Below the pieces are notes generated by a model. The model saw only the letters and a program-made list of their open reading frames with translations. It searched no databases and was not told the origin of the DNA. From NCBI RefSeq assembly GCF_006547145.1, contig NZ_CP041244.1, forward strand, positions 9,114,001 to 9,178,000: a DNA stretch of 64,000 bases, in the 5' to 3' direction. This DNA is from Actinomadura sp. WMMA1423. Lineage in GTDB: Bacteria > Actinomycetota > Actinomycetes > Streptosporangiales > Streptosporangiaceae. Shown here one piece after another: positions 1 to 7,977 of the stretch (positions within the stretch are counted from its first letter, which is position 1; every line of letters begins with the position of its first letter). A program made the position numbers and the translations under genes.

Positions 1-1209
1 GGGCCGGGTCCAGGGGGTGAGACGGGCGCGAAGGGCTGCTTCGTCAAGGCCGAAGTCGTCGGGGGTGTAGCGGTGGGCGCCCTTGGCGGAACGGGGATGG
101 GCGGCGTGGTAGCGGTCGGTGAGGGCGGCCGGGTCGCCGGGGGCGAGGCCCGCGGCGGCGTAGATGCGTTGGAGGACGGCGGGAGCGTCCTGGACGAGGT
201 CGTCGTAGGCGATGTCGAGGAGTCCGACGGAGCCGGCATGCGGGCCGCGGCGGAAGGCGTGGGCGCGGCGGAGCCACAGCTCGGTCTGGTCGGTCAGGAA
301 GCGGCCCACGTCGGCGGCGTCGACGTGGTCGCTGTAGGTGGAGCGGAAGACGCAGAAGAGGCTGGCGCCCGAGGCGACGGTCCGGACGATGTCGCGATGC
401 AGGACGATCACGGTGGCGCCGGGGAAGGCCGCCGCGAGGGCGGGGAGCTCGGCGAGATGGGCGGGGGCCTTGAGGAGCCAGCGGCGGCCGTCGGCGGCGT
501 CGAGCGTGGACAGGGCGTGGCGGTAGTCCAGGTAGGTGCCGGTGAGGTCCTGGCCCGCGAGCCACCGGCTGTACCCCTCCAGCCGGACGGTGGCGCTGAA
601 GCCCCAGTTCCGGAACCCGGGGTTCATCGCGACGACGCATTCCTCGGGCAGGCGCGGGCCGTGGTCGTGGACGGTCGCCAGGGCGGGGTTGAGCAGGTTC
701 AGCAGGTCGTTGGCCGCCGAGCCGGCCTGGACGAGTTCCTCACGCCGCTCCGGGGAGGCTCCGGCGAACTTCCAGGGCAGGGCGAGTTCGGCGGGGAGCG
801 GGGCGCGCAGGCGGGGATCGGTGGCCAGGAGCCGGTAGAGGAAGGTCGTCCCGGTGCGCCAGCCCCCGGTGATGACGATGGGCGGCCGGTCGAGGGGACG
901 GTCGGCGCGGGGGAGGCGGTTCATCGCGAGGCGGGCGCGCAGACCGGCGACCGCGGTGCCGCGCACCATGCGGGCGCCGACGGCGTTGAGGCGGCCGTCG
1001 TCGCGCGCGGAGGCCAGGTACCGCTCCAGGGCCTCGCGCCAGACCGCGGGGTCTCCGAGCCCCGCGGGGTCGTTGCCGCGCAAAGCGGCGGCGATGACGG
1101 GGCCGGGGTCGAGGGCGTAGGCGTCGGGGCGGGCGGCGCGGTCGGCCTCGGCCGCGGCGTGGACCTCGTCGGCCCGCGGAGTGCGCCGGGGCGGGTGCCA
1201 AGTGGTCAT
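1..1209 (-). CDS. Sulfotransferase family protein (3' end beyond window)
   Basis: Predicted PAPS-dependent sulfotransferase of the Sulfotransfer_3 type, moving a sulfuryl group to an unknown small molecule in the cytoplasm. The reading frame is open for 403 codons to the left edge, so the C-terminus is missing. The PAPS-binding loop is GGWRTGTT at residues 115-122, after a hydrophobic strand (PPIVIT). A later ALHRD-like segment (VIVLHRDIVRT) fits the 3'-phosphate-binding region of the family. The ATG overlaps the TGA of the upstream DUF1214 gene (ATGA), so the two are probably translated together and with the dehydrogenase before them. Family assignment is strong. The acceptor cannot be read from sequence. 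Confidence 0.85.
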   Translation of the reverse strand, partial: MTTWHPPRRTPRADEVHAAAEADRAARPDAYALDPGPVIAAALRGNDPAGLGDPAVWREALERYLASARDDGRLNAVGARMVRGTAVAGLRARLAMNRLPRADRPLDRPPIVITGGWRTGTTFLYRLLATDPRLRAPLPAELALPWKFAGASPERREELVQAGSAANDLLNLLNPALATVHDHGPRLPEECVVAMNPGFRNWGFSATVRLEGYSRWLAGQDLTGTYLDYRHALSTLDAADGRRWLLKAPAHLAELPALAAAFPGATVIVLHRDIVRTVASGASLFCVFRSTYSDHVDAADVGRFLTDQTELWLRRAHAFRRGPHAGSVGLLDIAYDDLVQDAPAVLQRIYAAAGLAPGDPAALTDRYHAAHPRSAKGAHRYTPDDFGLDEAALRARLTPWTRP

Positions 1210-2276
1210 GAGCCGCTTCCCAACCGGTCGATCCGGCAGGTGCGGACGCGCGGGGGCGGCGGCGGGCGCTCGGCGTGCAGCCAGCGCAGCACGACCAGCC
1301 CGGACGGACGGCCCTCGGTGTCCAGCCAGTCGCAGCCGGGGGCGTCCGGGCGCCGGGAGGCCAGGACGAGCCGGTAGCGGCCGTCGCGGAGCGTGGCGTT
1401 GCCGCCGGTCCGCGACACCGTCCGGTGCCGGTAGTCGAGGGAGTTGAGGTACCTGCTGTAGAGCAGGACGTTCCAGTGGCGGCAGGGGACGGCCTCGCCC
1501 TCGATGACGAGGGCCTCGTCCGGGCCGAGCCGCCAGGCGCCGCGCTGGTAGTGGATGCCGGGCTCGGTGTAGGCGGCGCCGCCTGCCATCTCCGCCCAGT
1601 GGTGCACGGTGTTGGGTTCGACCTGGCCGTCCACCGCCGCGAACACGTCCGGCATCATCCGCATGGTCCCGGCGAGCCGCCGCAGCCGGTGCCGGAACCG
1701 CGCCGCCTCGATCGGCGGCGGAGGCCGGGGCGGGGCCAGCGGCTCGATGGCGCACCAGCCGGGCCGGTCGGTGGCGACGTCGTCGTGGAAGTGGCGGACC
1801 CACAGCTGCCCGTTGCCCTCGGGCAGCGGCAGCCAGGGGCCGGACCGAGGCCGTTCACCGCCGACGAGCAGGGAGAACTCGCCGGACGGGCCCGCGGTGA
1901 GCTCGTCGCCGTCGATCCGGGCCGCGGCGGCCGCTCCGCCGGAGGAGGCGGTGTAGGCGGTGATCGAGGTGTAGACGGCGTCCCCGGGGTGGCCGGTCAC
2001 CCGGTACCGCCGGTCGCCGCGCACGTCGGCGACCCAGTAGCGGGTGTCGGGGTTGTCCATGAAGAACTTCTGCCGCCAGCCGTTGAACGGGACGAGTTCG
2101 GGCCGGTCGCGGTCGGCCTCGAACCGGGCGAGCTGGTGGTGCAGGCCGCGCAGCAGCGCCCGGTAGCCGTCGGCGCGCTCGTCCTCGGACAGGTCGCCGG
2201 CGTCGTCGTCGAGCCGGCGTCCCGCCGCCGCCAGCGCGTCGACGAGCTCGGCCCAGGCCTGCGCTTCGGCGGTCAT
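1206..2276 (-). CDS. DUF1214 domain-containing protein
   Basis: A 356-aa cytoplasmic protein with no signal peptide or membrane segment. The segments NPDTRYWVADVRGDRRYRVTG and VYTSITAYTASSGG, and the C-terminal part with WNVLLYSRYLNSLDYRHR, match my recollection of actinobacterial DUF1214 proteins, a beta-rich family of unknown biochemical role often encoded near steroid or lipid catabolic genes. It lies between a dehydrogenase gene (78-bp gap upstream) and a sulfotransferase gene that overlaps its stop codon, so the three probably form one operon facing away from a TetR gene. I cannot assign a reaction. Confidence 0.75.
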   Translation of the reverse strand: MTAEAQAWAELVDALAAAGRRLDDDAGDLSEDERADGYRALLRGLHHQLARFEADRDRPELVPFNGWRQKFFMDNPDTRYWVADVRGDRRYRVTGHPGDAVYTSITAYTASSGGAAAAARIDGDELTAGPSGEFSLLVGGERPRSGPWLPLPEGNGQLWVRHFHDDVATDRPGWCAIEPLAPPRPPPPIEAARFRHRLRRLAGTMRMMPDVFAAVDGQVEPNTVHHWAEMAGGAAYTEPGIHYQRGAWRLGPDEALVIEGEAVPCRHWNVLLYSRYLNSLDYRHRTVSRTGGNATLRDGRYRLVLASRRPDAPGCDWLDTEGRPSGLVVLRWLHAERPPPPPRVRTCRIDRLGSGS

Positions 2277-2354
2277 GCCGCCTCGCCGGGGCGCGCGGCG
2301 GGCGCGTACTGGACACTGCGGTGCGTCATGGTCGCTCCGGGGAAGAGGTCGCGG

Positions 2355-3488
2355 TCAGGGACGGACTCGGTCGTCAAGGACGTAGTGCGGCGTCGGGTCG
2401 TCGATGAGGATCCCCGGCTCGGCCGCGCACACGGCGGGGAGCGCGTCGAGGATCGCGCGGACCGAGGCGGCGGTGACGGGGTTGGTGCGGTCGGTGCCGG
2501 ACGCGCCGGGGCTCGGGTCGAAGGTGAGCCGGGTCCGCAGGGTCGACGGGTCGCCGGTGATCTCGATGGTGTAGTCGACCGGGCTGTGGCCCTCGCGGTC
2601 GGGGTAGGGCAGGTCGTCGCCGCGGAAGGCGTTGGGGGCGCCGAGGTACCAGCACTCCTCGTTGGTGAAGAAGCAGCGGTCGCCCAGGTAGCCCTTGTGC
2701 GTGAGGTGCAGTGCCGCGGTCCGGCCGGGTTCGACGGTGAAGCCGGACCGGGTCTGGAACCGCTCGGCCGCCGGGATGCCCCGCAGGTCGTGGACGACCC
2801 GGACCTCGTCCATCGACGCGCCGAACAGGTGGTGGGCGACGTTGCCGGTCAGGTCGCCGTAGTACAGGTCGCCGAACAGCGCCAGCGGCTTGCCGGCACC
2901 CAGCTCGGCCGGGTCGGAGCCGAACCCGATGCGGCCGAGCCCGCCCCACATCGCGCCCGCCGCGGCGGCGAAGTCGACCGCCTCAACGCACCGCACGTGC
3001 GAGACGGCCGAGACGCCGCGCGCCATCGTCATCGCGACCCGCTCGATCATGAACGTCGGATGGACGCCGGTGCCGTGCAGCGTGGCGCGGCCCGTCCGGC
3101 ACGCCTCCACCAGCCGGGAGGGCGGCGGGCGGGACGCCGTCAGCCAGTTCGGCATCGCCGCGTTGTGGTAGGCGGCCGTGGAGATGACGTTCTTGCCGGA
3201 CTCCAGCAGGGCGATCACGTCGGCGTCCAGCTTCGCCCCGAGGGCGTCGGGCCGGGGCGTGACGATCACGCAGTCGGCGTCCAGGGCGAGGATCTCCCGC
3301 GCCGACGTGGTCGCCGCCACCCCGATCGGGCCGAGGCCGAGCAGGTCGCCCAGGTCCGCGCCGTGCTTGCGTTCGCTGAACACCTTCGCACCGGCCAGTT
3401 CGATGTCCGGCCTGCGGTGGGCGGCCCTGGCGACGGCCCCGCCCACCTCTCCCGGACCCCAGACGACCACCCGGTAAGCCCTGCCCAT
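2355..3488 (-). CDS. Dihydrodipicolinate reductase-like NAD(P)-dependent dehydrogenase
   Basis: A 377-aa oxidoreductase with an N-terminal Rossmann segment VVVWGPGEVGGAVARAA near residues 7-23. The layout follows the dihydrodipicolinate reductase/2,4-diaminopentanoate dehydrogenase-like family: nucleotide-binding fold, then a substrate domain (GTGVHPTFMIERVAM). These proteins reduce or deaminate a small substrate with NAD(P)H. True DapB enzymes are about 100 residues shorter and sit in lysine operons, so a lysine role is unlikely. It is the first gene of a three-gene minus-strand set with DUF1214 and sulfotransferase genes. Its promoter region carries the palindrome at 3534-3562, so the divergent TetR protein probably controls it. 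Substrate unknown. Confidence 0.72.
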   Translation of the reverse strand: MGRAYRVVVWGPGEVGGAVARAAHRRPDIELAGAKVFSERKHGADLGDLLGLGPIGVAATTSAREILALDADCVIVTPRPDALGAKLDADVIALLESGKNVISTAAYHNAAMPNWLTASRPPPSRLVEACRTGRATLHGTGVHPTFMIERVAMTMARGVSAVSHVRCVEAVDFAAAAGAMWGGLGRIGFGSDPAELGAGKPLALFGDLYYGDLTGNVAHHLFGASMDEVRVVHDLRGIPAAERFQTRSGFTVEPGRTAALHLTHKGYLGDRCFFTNEECWYLGAPNAFRGDDLPYPDREGHSPVDYTIEITGDPSTLRTRLTFDPSPGASGTDRTNPVTAASVRAILDALPAVCAAEPGILIDDPTPHYVLDDRVRP

Positions 3489-3533
3489 CGCTCGTCCTCG
3501 CTCCCGCCCGGTCTGGACGATCCGCCGGACGGG

Positions 3534-3562
3534 GCGCTAACTTACAGATCGTAAGTTAGCGC
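3534..3562. promoter_or_regulatory. Perfect 12-bp inverted repeat, likely TetR operator
   Basis: Arms GCGCTAACTTAC and GTAAGTTAGCGC are exact reverse complements around a 5-bp spacer (AGATC). The element lies between the dehydrogenase start (3488, minus) and the TetR start (3589, plus), 27 bp from the latter, in a locally AT-richer patch. Position and symmetry fit autoregulation and control of the divergent operon by the adjacent TetR protein. Binding is inferred. Confidence 0.75.
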
Positions 3563-3588
3563 GGCAAGGGGGAGGGGGCATCCGGCGG

Positions 3589-4176
3589 ATGGCCACACGC
3601 CGACGGCTGAGCGGACCGGAGCGGCGCGCCCAGATCCTGGACGTCACCCGCCGGATCGTGGTCGAGCAGGGCTACCACGCGGTCACCTTCGAGCGGGTCG
3701 CGGCGGAGTGCGGCGTCACCCGCGCCGTCCTCTACCAGCAGTTCGACACGCTGCCCGGGCTCCTGGTCGCACTGATCGACCGCGAGGTCGAGCACGCCTT
3801 CAGGGGTTTCCGCCAGGCCGTCACGCGTCCCGTCCCGCCGGGCGAGGACCCCTTCACCGCCGGCCTGGCCGGTGTCCTGGAGGCCGTCGACGCCGCTCCC
3901 GCCACCTGGCGGATGTTCATGCTGCCCGCCGAGGGCGGCCCGCCCGAGCTGCACCAGCGGCTGGCGGAGGCCCGCGCGGTGACGCGCTCCCACCTCCACA
4001 AGATCACCGGCCACCAGGACGACCCCGACCTGAGCATCCGCGTCCTGCACGCGCTCGCCGACGAGCTCGTCCGCCTGCGCCTCACCGAGCCGGACGACCA
4101 CCCCGTCGAGCGGCTCCTGGCCCAGTCCCGCCGCATCGCCCGGGCCTGCCTCGACCCGGCCCCCGCCCGCGACTGA
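3589..4176 (+). CDS. TetR/AcrR family transcriptional regulator
   Basis: A 195-aa one-domain-plus-ligand-domain repressor. The N-terminal helix-turn-helix covers about residues 10-55 (RAQILDVTRRIVVEQGYHAV, then ECGVTRAVLYQQFDTLPGLL). The C-terminal all-alpha half is the presumed ligand and dimerisation domain. The ATG at 3589 follows a purine-rich ribosome-binding stretch (AAGGGGGAGGGGG). It faces away from the dehydrogenase/DUF1214/sulfotransferase genes across a perfect palindrome, the usual arrangement for a local repressor of the divergent operon and of itself. Ligand unknown. Confidence 0.9.
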   Translation: MATRRRLSGPERRAQILDVTRRIVVEQGYHAVTFERVAAECGVTRAVLYQQFDTLPGLLVALIDREVEHAFRGFRQAVTRPVPPGEDPFTAGLAGVLEAVDAAPATWRMFMLPAEGGPPELHQRLAEARAVTRSHLHKITGHQDDPDLSIRVLHALADELVRLRLTEPDDHPVERLLAQSRRIARACLDPAPARD

Positions 4177-4274
4177 GCCGGGCGGGCTTCCGCGCCGGAC
4201 TCCACGGTCGAATCCGCGTCCGTCGCCAGGCCGGCGGGTAACGCATACGCTCGCGATACGGTCCGCCGTCTTCA

Positions 4275-4964
4275 ATGCAGGGCATGGAGCCCAGCGCATC
4301 ACCGTCAGCCTCGACCCGTCGTACACGCGTGATCGTGGTCGCCGGTCTGGTGGTCCTCGCAGCGGCGGTCGCCGCGTTCGGCCCGGTCGGCATGGTTCTG
4401 AGGATGCTGGCCATGCCGCTCCGCAGGCCGGAGCCGCATGTCCTGGTCGGCACGTTCAACGGCGTGGGACTCATCACGGTGGCCGCACTGCCGGTGGCCG
4501 CGCTGGCGGTCTGGCTCCTGGCGCGCCGCCGCAGGGCCGCGGGCGTCCCCTCGGCGTGGCGGATGTCGCTGGCCGAGGTCGGGCTCGTCTACGGCACGGT
4601 GCCGTGGGTGTGGATGATCCTGCTGCCGGGCGACGAGAACGGCGCCGTCGTGAACCTGGTGCCGCTGCGGGACCTGCTCGCGATGGACACCGGCCAGATC
4701 GTCGGAAACCTGCTGGTCTTCGCGGCGCTGGGGTTCCTCGCCCCGCTGCGGTTCGCGGCGCTGGCGTCGGTGCCGCGCGTCATGGCGCTCGCTGCGGGCT
4801 GTTCGGTGCTGGTCGAGACCGCGCAGTACGTCCTGCGGCTGGACCGGGTGTCGTCGGTGGACGACGTACTGCTCAACACCGCGGGGGCCGGGCTCGCCGC
4901 CCTGGCATCGCGCTACTGGTGGCGCGGCGCCTCTCCCGCCTCCGCTCCGGTGTCGATGCGGTAG
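4275..4964 (+). CDS. VanZ family membrane protein
   Basis: A 229-aa integral membrane protein with about five or six hydrophobic helices (roughly residues 18-42, 66-86, 104-122, 143-163, 170-190, 200-216). The C-terminal portion, NLLVFAALGFLAPLR followed by VLVETAQYVLRL and VDDVLLNTAGAGL, is the VanZ-like signature. VanZ itself gives low-level teicoplanin resistance, but most actinobacterial homologues are uncharacterised. A start at 4284 is equally possible, since neither ATG has an obvious Shine-Dalgarno. Its last 52 bp overlap the 3' end of the convergent response-regulator gene, so mutual transcriptional interference is likely. Confidence 0.82.
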   Translation: MQGMEPSASPSASTRRTRVIVVAGLVVLAAAVAAFGPVGMVLRMLAMPLRRPEPHVLVGTFNGVGLITVAALPVAALAVWLLARRRRAAGVPSAWRMSLAEVGLVYGTVPWVWMILLPGDENGAVVNLVPLRDLLAMDTGQIVGNLLVFAALGFLAPLRFAALASVPRVMALAAGCSVLVETAQYVLRLDRVSSVDDVLLNTAGAGLAALASRYWWRGASPASAPVSMR

Positions 4965-5605
4965 CCGACGCCCGGCGCGGTGGCGATGATCCAGGGTTCG
5001 CCGAGGCGTTTGCGCAGTGCCGAGACGGTGATGCGGACGGCGTTGGTGAACGGGTCGGCGTTCTCGTCCCACGCGCGTTCCAGGAGTTCCTCGGCGCTGA
5101 CGACTCCGCCCTCGGCGGCGACGAGGACTTCGAGCACGGCGAACTGCTTCCTGGTCAGCGCGACGTAGCGGCCGTCCCGGAAGACCTCGCGGCGGAACGG
5201 GTCCAGCCGCAGGCCCGCGATCTCCCGTACGGGAGGCCTGTAGTGCGCGCGCCTTCGGTCGAGCGCCCTGAGCCTGAGCACGAGCTCCTGGAGCTCGAAC
5301 GGCTTGGTGAGGTAGTCGTCGGCGCCGAGTTCGAAGCCGGAGGCCTTGTCGTCGAGGCGGTCGGCCGCGGTCAGCATGAGGATCGGCATGCCGCTGCCGG
5401 AGGCGACGATGCGCCGGGCGACCTCGTCGCCGGTGGGTCCGGGGATGTCGCGGTCGAGGACGGCGATGTCGTAGGCGTTGACGCTCAGCAGCTCCAGAGC
5501 GGTGTCGCCGTCGCCGGCGATGTCGGCGGCGATCGCCTCCAGGCGAAGGCCGTCGCGGATGGCCTCGGCCATGTAGGGCTCGTCCTCGGCGATCAGCACG
5601 CGCAT
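4913..5605 (-). CDS. OmpR/PhoB-family response regulator
   Basis: A 230-aa two-domain regulator. The receiver domain (1-118) has the acidic pocket at E7-D8-E9, the phospho-acceptor Asp51 (AVLDRDIPG), Thr79 and Lys101 (LTKPF). The C-terminal winged helix (about 130-220) has RKQFAVLEVLVA and NAVRITVSALRKRLG, ending GVGYRID, as in OmpR/PhoB DNA-binding domains. No histidine kinase gene is adjacent. The place where the kinase usually follows is taken by a convergent VanZ gene whose end it overlaps, so it is an orphan in this window. Targets unknown. Confidence 0.92.
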   Translation of the reverse strand: MRVLIAEDEPYMAEAIRDGLRLEAIAADIAGDGDTALELLSVNAYDIAVLDRDIPGPTGDEVARRIVASGSGMPILMLTAADRLDDKASGFELGADDYLTKPFELQELVLRLRALDRRRAHYRPPVREIAGLRLDPFRREVFRDGRYVALTRKQFAVLEVLVAAEGGVVSAEELLERAWDENADPFTNAVRITVSALRKRLGEPWIIATAPGVGYRIDTGAEAGEAPRHQ

Positions 5606-5795
5606 GCCCCGATGCTACGAGTCGCCGCATATCGCGGACGTATCGAGAACCCCGCACGAGCCGGCCGTGTACCGGGCTGGTCCGCGCTGTCGGTCTCTTT
5701 CGGGCCTCTATCCCCGTAAGCGGCATGGTGGCATATTGGATCGGGGCTTTCTTGGGGACGCGGCGATTTGTGATCTTTGTTTCTAGGGGCACGCG

Positions 5796-6347
5796 ATGCG
5801 GTCGTTACGGTTGATAATGGTCCCGGTGCTCTGCGTCATGCTCGCGGCCTGCGGCGGCTCGCGAGACAAGGGGGCGGAAGGGGCGCCGTTCGGGGCGGGG
5901 AATCCGTCCGGCCCGCCCGGTGCCACCGGAACCGGCGAGCAGCCGCAGGGGCACGGGGCGCCCTACCGGGTTCCGAACTACGGTGCGGAGGTCGATGGGG
6001 CGGATCTCGCCGATCCGGAGCAGTGGGCGGAGGTTCGGAAATGGCTCCTGGAGCCCTGCCCCGGCGGGACGGAGTGCGTCCACGTGGAGCGCAGGTATCA
6101 GCCCTACGACGGGCGAGCGAGCGGATGCAAGCTCTTCGGGACCGAACCCGCGGCCGGTACGCCCCTGGAGTACGGGCAGACCATCGTGGCGTTGGGCTCG
6201 GCGCCGTGCTCCGGGACGAGCGGGCCTTCACCCGAGGTGAGCACGCCGATCGAGAGTCCGCCGGTCGAAAGCCCGCCGGTCGAGAGTCCGCCGGTCGAGA
6301 GTCCGGCGCCGGTGGAGGGCGAGACCTCCCCGGCGAGCGTTCCGTGA
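5796..6347 (+). CDS. Lipoprotein with PPVES tandem-repeat tail
   Basis: A 183-aa predicted lipoprotein. The signal peptide MRSLRLIMVPVLCVMLAAC ends in lipobox LAAC with Cys19 as the lipidation site. A Gly/Pro-rich linker is followed by a small Cys-containing domain (about 65-145; GCKLFGTEPAAGTPLEYGQT) that resembles one PASTA-like repeat, though I do not claim homology. The C-terminus is low-complexity, with four PPVES/PPIES-type units encoded by a 15-bp tandem repeat at 6246-6305. Its stop overlaps the GTG start of the downstream membrane-protein gene, suggesting a surface complex. Function unknown. Confidence 0.75.
   Translation: MRSLRLIMVPVLCVMLAACGGSRDKGAEGAPFGAGNPSGPPGATGTGEQPQGHGAPYRVPNYGAEVDGADLADPEQWAEVRKWLLEPCPGGTECVHVERRYQPYDGRASGCKLFGTEPAAGTPLEYGQTIVALGSAPCSGTSGPSPEVSTPIESPPVESPPVESPPVESPAPVEGETSPASVP
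6246..6305 (+). repeat. Four 15-bp tandem units in lipoprotein gene
   Basis: Four contiguous 15-bp units of the form CCGGTCGAGAGTCCG. The last two are identical, the first two differ at one or two bases. Each encodes PVESP, so copy-number change would stay in frame and lengthen or shorten the surface-exposed tail. Confidence 0.85.
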
Positions 6348-7279
6348 GCGTTGCGGAACCGGCCGGGAACGAGGCGCCGGCCGGCGCCTCGCCGGCGGCC
6401 TCGGGGCTGCAGCAGTTGCTCAAGGTGGTCGGCGCCGTCGTGGCGCCCACCACCCTGCTGACGGCGCTCGCGTACTACTTCGGCTGGCTGTACGCCTTCT
6501 ACTATTTCGACTACCTCGGCGTGAGTTCGACCGTGCTGAACCCGAGCGTGACGGACTATTTCGTGAACAGCGTCGATGCGCTGTTCGCGCCCGTCACCAT
6601 TTCGGCGGCGGGGGCCCTGCTGGTGTTCTGGGGGCATGCGGCCCTGCGCGTCCGGCTGGCGGCCCGGCCGCACGACCGCCTGCTGCGGATCGCCCTCCCG
6701 GCGATGACGGGCCTGGGGGTCGCCCTGGCCGGAGCCGGATTGTGGACGGTCTACTTCCCGACACCGTTGCGCAACCATGTCGTGGCGGCTCCGTCGGTCC
6801 TGGCGGCCGGTGTGCTGCTGCTCGGGTACGCGGTCCACCTGTGGCGGTCCATCGGCGCGCGGCGCACGGAGGCGCCCGCCTGGCGGCTCGCCGCGGAATG
6901 GACGCTGGTCTTCGCGATCGTCGGCATCTGCCTCTTCTGGGCCGCCGCCGGCTACGCCGCCGAGGTGGGGCGCGGGCGGGCCGCCGAACTGGTCCGGAGC
7001 CTGCCGTCCATGCCCCCCGTCGTCCTCTACAGCCAGCGCAATCTGGGCATCGACGCTCCCGGTGTGCGTGAGACGCGCTGCCGCGCACAGGACGCGGTCT
7101 ACCGCCATCGCTATGACGGGCTGCGGCTGGTGCGGTTCTCCAGCGACCAGTATCTGCTGCTGCCCGTTCAGTGGTCGCGCGGTCGAGGCGTCGCCATCGT
7201 CCTGCCCCGCTCCGACTCGGTACGACTGGAGTTCCGGCCCTCCACCGCGCGGGCGGGCATCCCGCCCGTCGGCTGCTGA
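6344..7279 (+). CDS. Hypothetical membrane protein
   Basis: A 311-aa protein starting at a GTG that overlaps the lipoprotein stop (GTGA), so it is translationally coupled. About four hydrophobic helices occur: residues 26-48 (VVAPTTLLTALAYYFGWLYA), 83-103, 118-138 and 145-160, with a further one near 185-207. The C-terminal 100 residues are polar with two Cys (about 245 and 311) and look extracellular. No enzymatic motif was recognised. I infer that it acts with the lipoprotein. A longer in-frame opening upstream (from 5777) is a shadow of the lipoprotein gene. Confidence 0.7.
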   Translation: MSVAEPAGNEAPAGASPAASGLQQLLKVVGAVVAPTTLLTALAYYFGWLYAFYYFDYLGVSSTVLNPSVTDYFVNSVDALFAPVTISAAGALLVFWGHAALRVRLAARPHDRLLRIALPAMTGLGVALAGAGLWTVYFPTPLRNHVVAAPSVLAAGVLLLGYAVHLWRSIGARRTEAPAWRLAAEWTLVFAIVGICLFWAAAGYAAEVGRGRAAELVRSLPSMPPVVLYSQRNLGIDAPGVRETRCRAQDAVYRHRYDGLRLVRFSSDQYLLLPVQWSRGRGVAIVLPRSDSVRLEFRPSTARAGIPPVGC

Positions 7280-7465
7280 CGCCCCTCCGAGACCGAAGGA
7301 CGGATCACCGGAGCGCATCGGCCGCTCTCCGAGGTGGTGCCCCACATCGGCGTGTGGTGCGCGGGAAACGAAGCGTACATGAGTTGAAGGATTGTTCAAT
7401 TTGCTAGGCTTGCAATCTGGTGGACGGGCCGTGCGGGGCGGCCGCGGGGTGAGAGGAGCGGTGGC

Positions 7466-7645
7466 GTGGGACGTGGGCGCGCGAAGGCGAAGCAGACGAA
7501 GGTCGCGCGGCGGCTGAAGTACGGCGGTGGGGGCGGCGATCTGGAGCGGTTGCGGCGCGAGCTGGGTGCCGGCGACTCCCCGGAGCAGGGCGCCGATGAG
7601 GCGGAGGAGAAGAGCGGCTCGGACGGCTCGGACGGGGACCGCTGA
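7466..7645 (+). CDS. DUF3073 domain-containing protein
   Basis: A 59-aa basic protein with a GTG start at 7466 behind GAGAGGAG (7451-7458). The N-terminus VGRGRAKAKQTKVARRLKY followed by DLERLRRELG is the hallmark of DUF3073, a small family found almost only in actinobacteria. The C-terminal half is acidic and Ser/Asp-rich. It was too short for a standard length cut-off. Its TGA overlaps the ATG of the ArsR gene (TGATG), which is unusual because DUF3073 genes are generally monocistronic in my experience. Molecular role unknown. Confidence 0.9.
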   Translation: MGRGRAKAKQTKVARRLKYGGGGGDLERLRRELGAGDSPEQGADEAEEKSGSDGSDGDR

Positions 7646-7977
7646 TGCCGGTTCCGCTGCACCAGGCCAAGGCGGAGCTCTTCAAGACGCTGGGGCACCC
7701 GGTGCGGGTGCGGGTGCTGGAACTGCTGTGCGAGCGGCCGATGCCGGTGCGGGACCTGCTGGCGGCGATCGACGTCGAGGCGTCCAACCTGTCCCAGCAG
7801 TTGGCGGTGCTGCGGCGGGCGGGGATCGTCACCGCCCGCCGCGAGGGAGCCACGGTGACCTACGAGCTGGCGGGCGGGGACGTGTCGGAGCTGATGCGCG
7901 CGGCCCGGCGCATCCTCACCGACCTGCTCGCCGACCAGGGCCGGCTGCTGGCCGAACTCCAGGCCGAGGCCCGGTGA
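7645..7977 (+). CDS. ArsR-family winged-helix regulator
   Basis: A 110-aa ArsR/SmtB-type protein. The winged helix spans roughly residues 8-85 (FKTLGHPVRVRVLELLCE, then EASNLSQQLAVLRRAGIV and the wing ARREGATVTYEL). It lacks the ELCVCDL-type cysteine metal site, so metal sensing by the classical alpha3N site is unlikely. It is sandwiched between DUF3073 and SulP with overlapping codons on both sides (TGATG and GTGA). An ArsR next to a SulP transporter is a recurring pair, and a role as local regulator of the transporter is inferred. Confidence 0.9.
   Translation: MPVPLHQAKAELFKTLGHPVRVRVLELLCERPMPVRDLLAAIDVEASNLSQQLAVLRRAGIVTARREGATVTYELAGGDVSELMRAARRILTDLLADQGRLLAELQAEAR

Noticed and set aside
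5777..6343. In-frame N-terminal extension of the membrane protein from 5777
   Set aside because: It runs through the lipoprotein gene in another frame and is Arg/Gly-rich. The GTG at 6344 that overlaps the lipoprotein stop is the better start.
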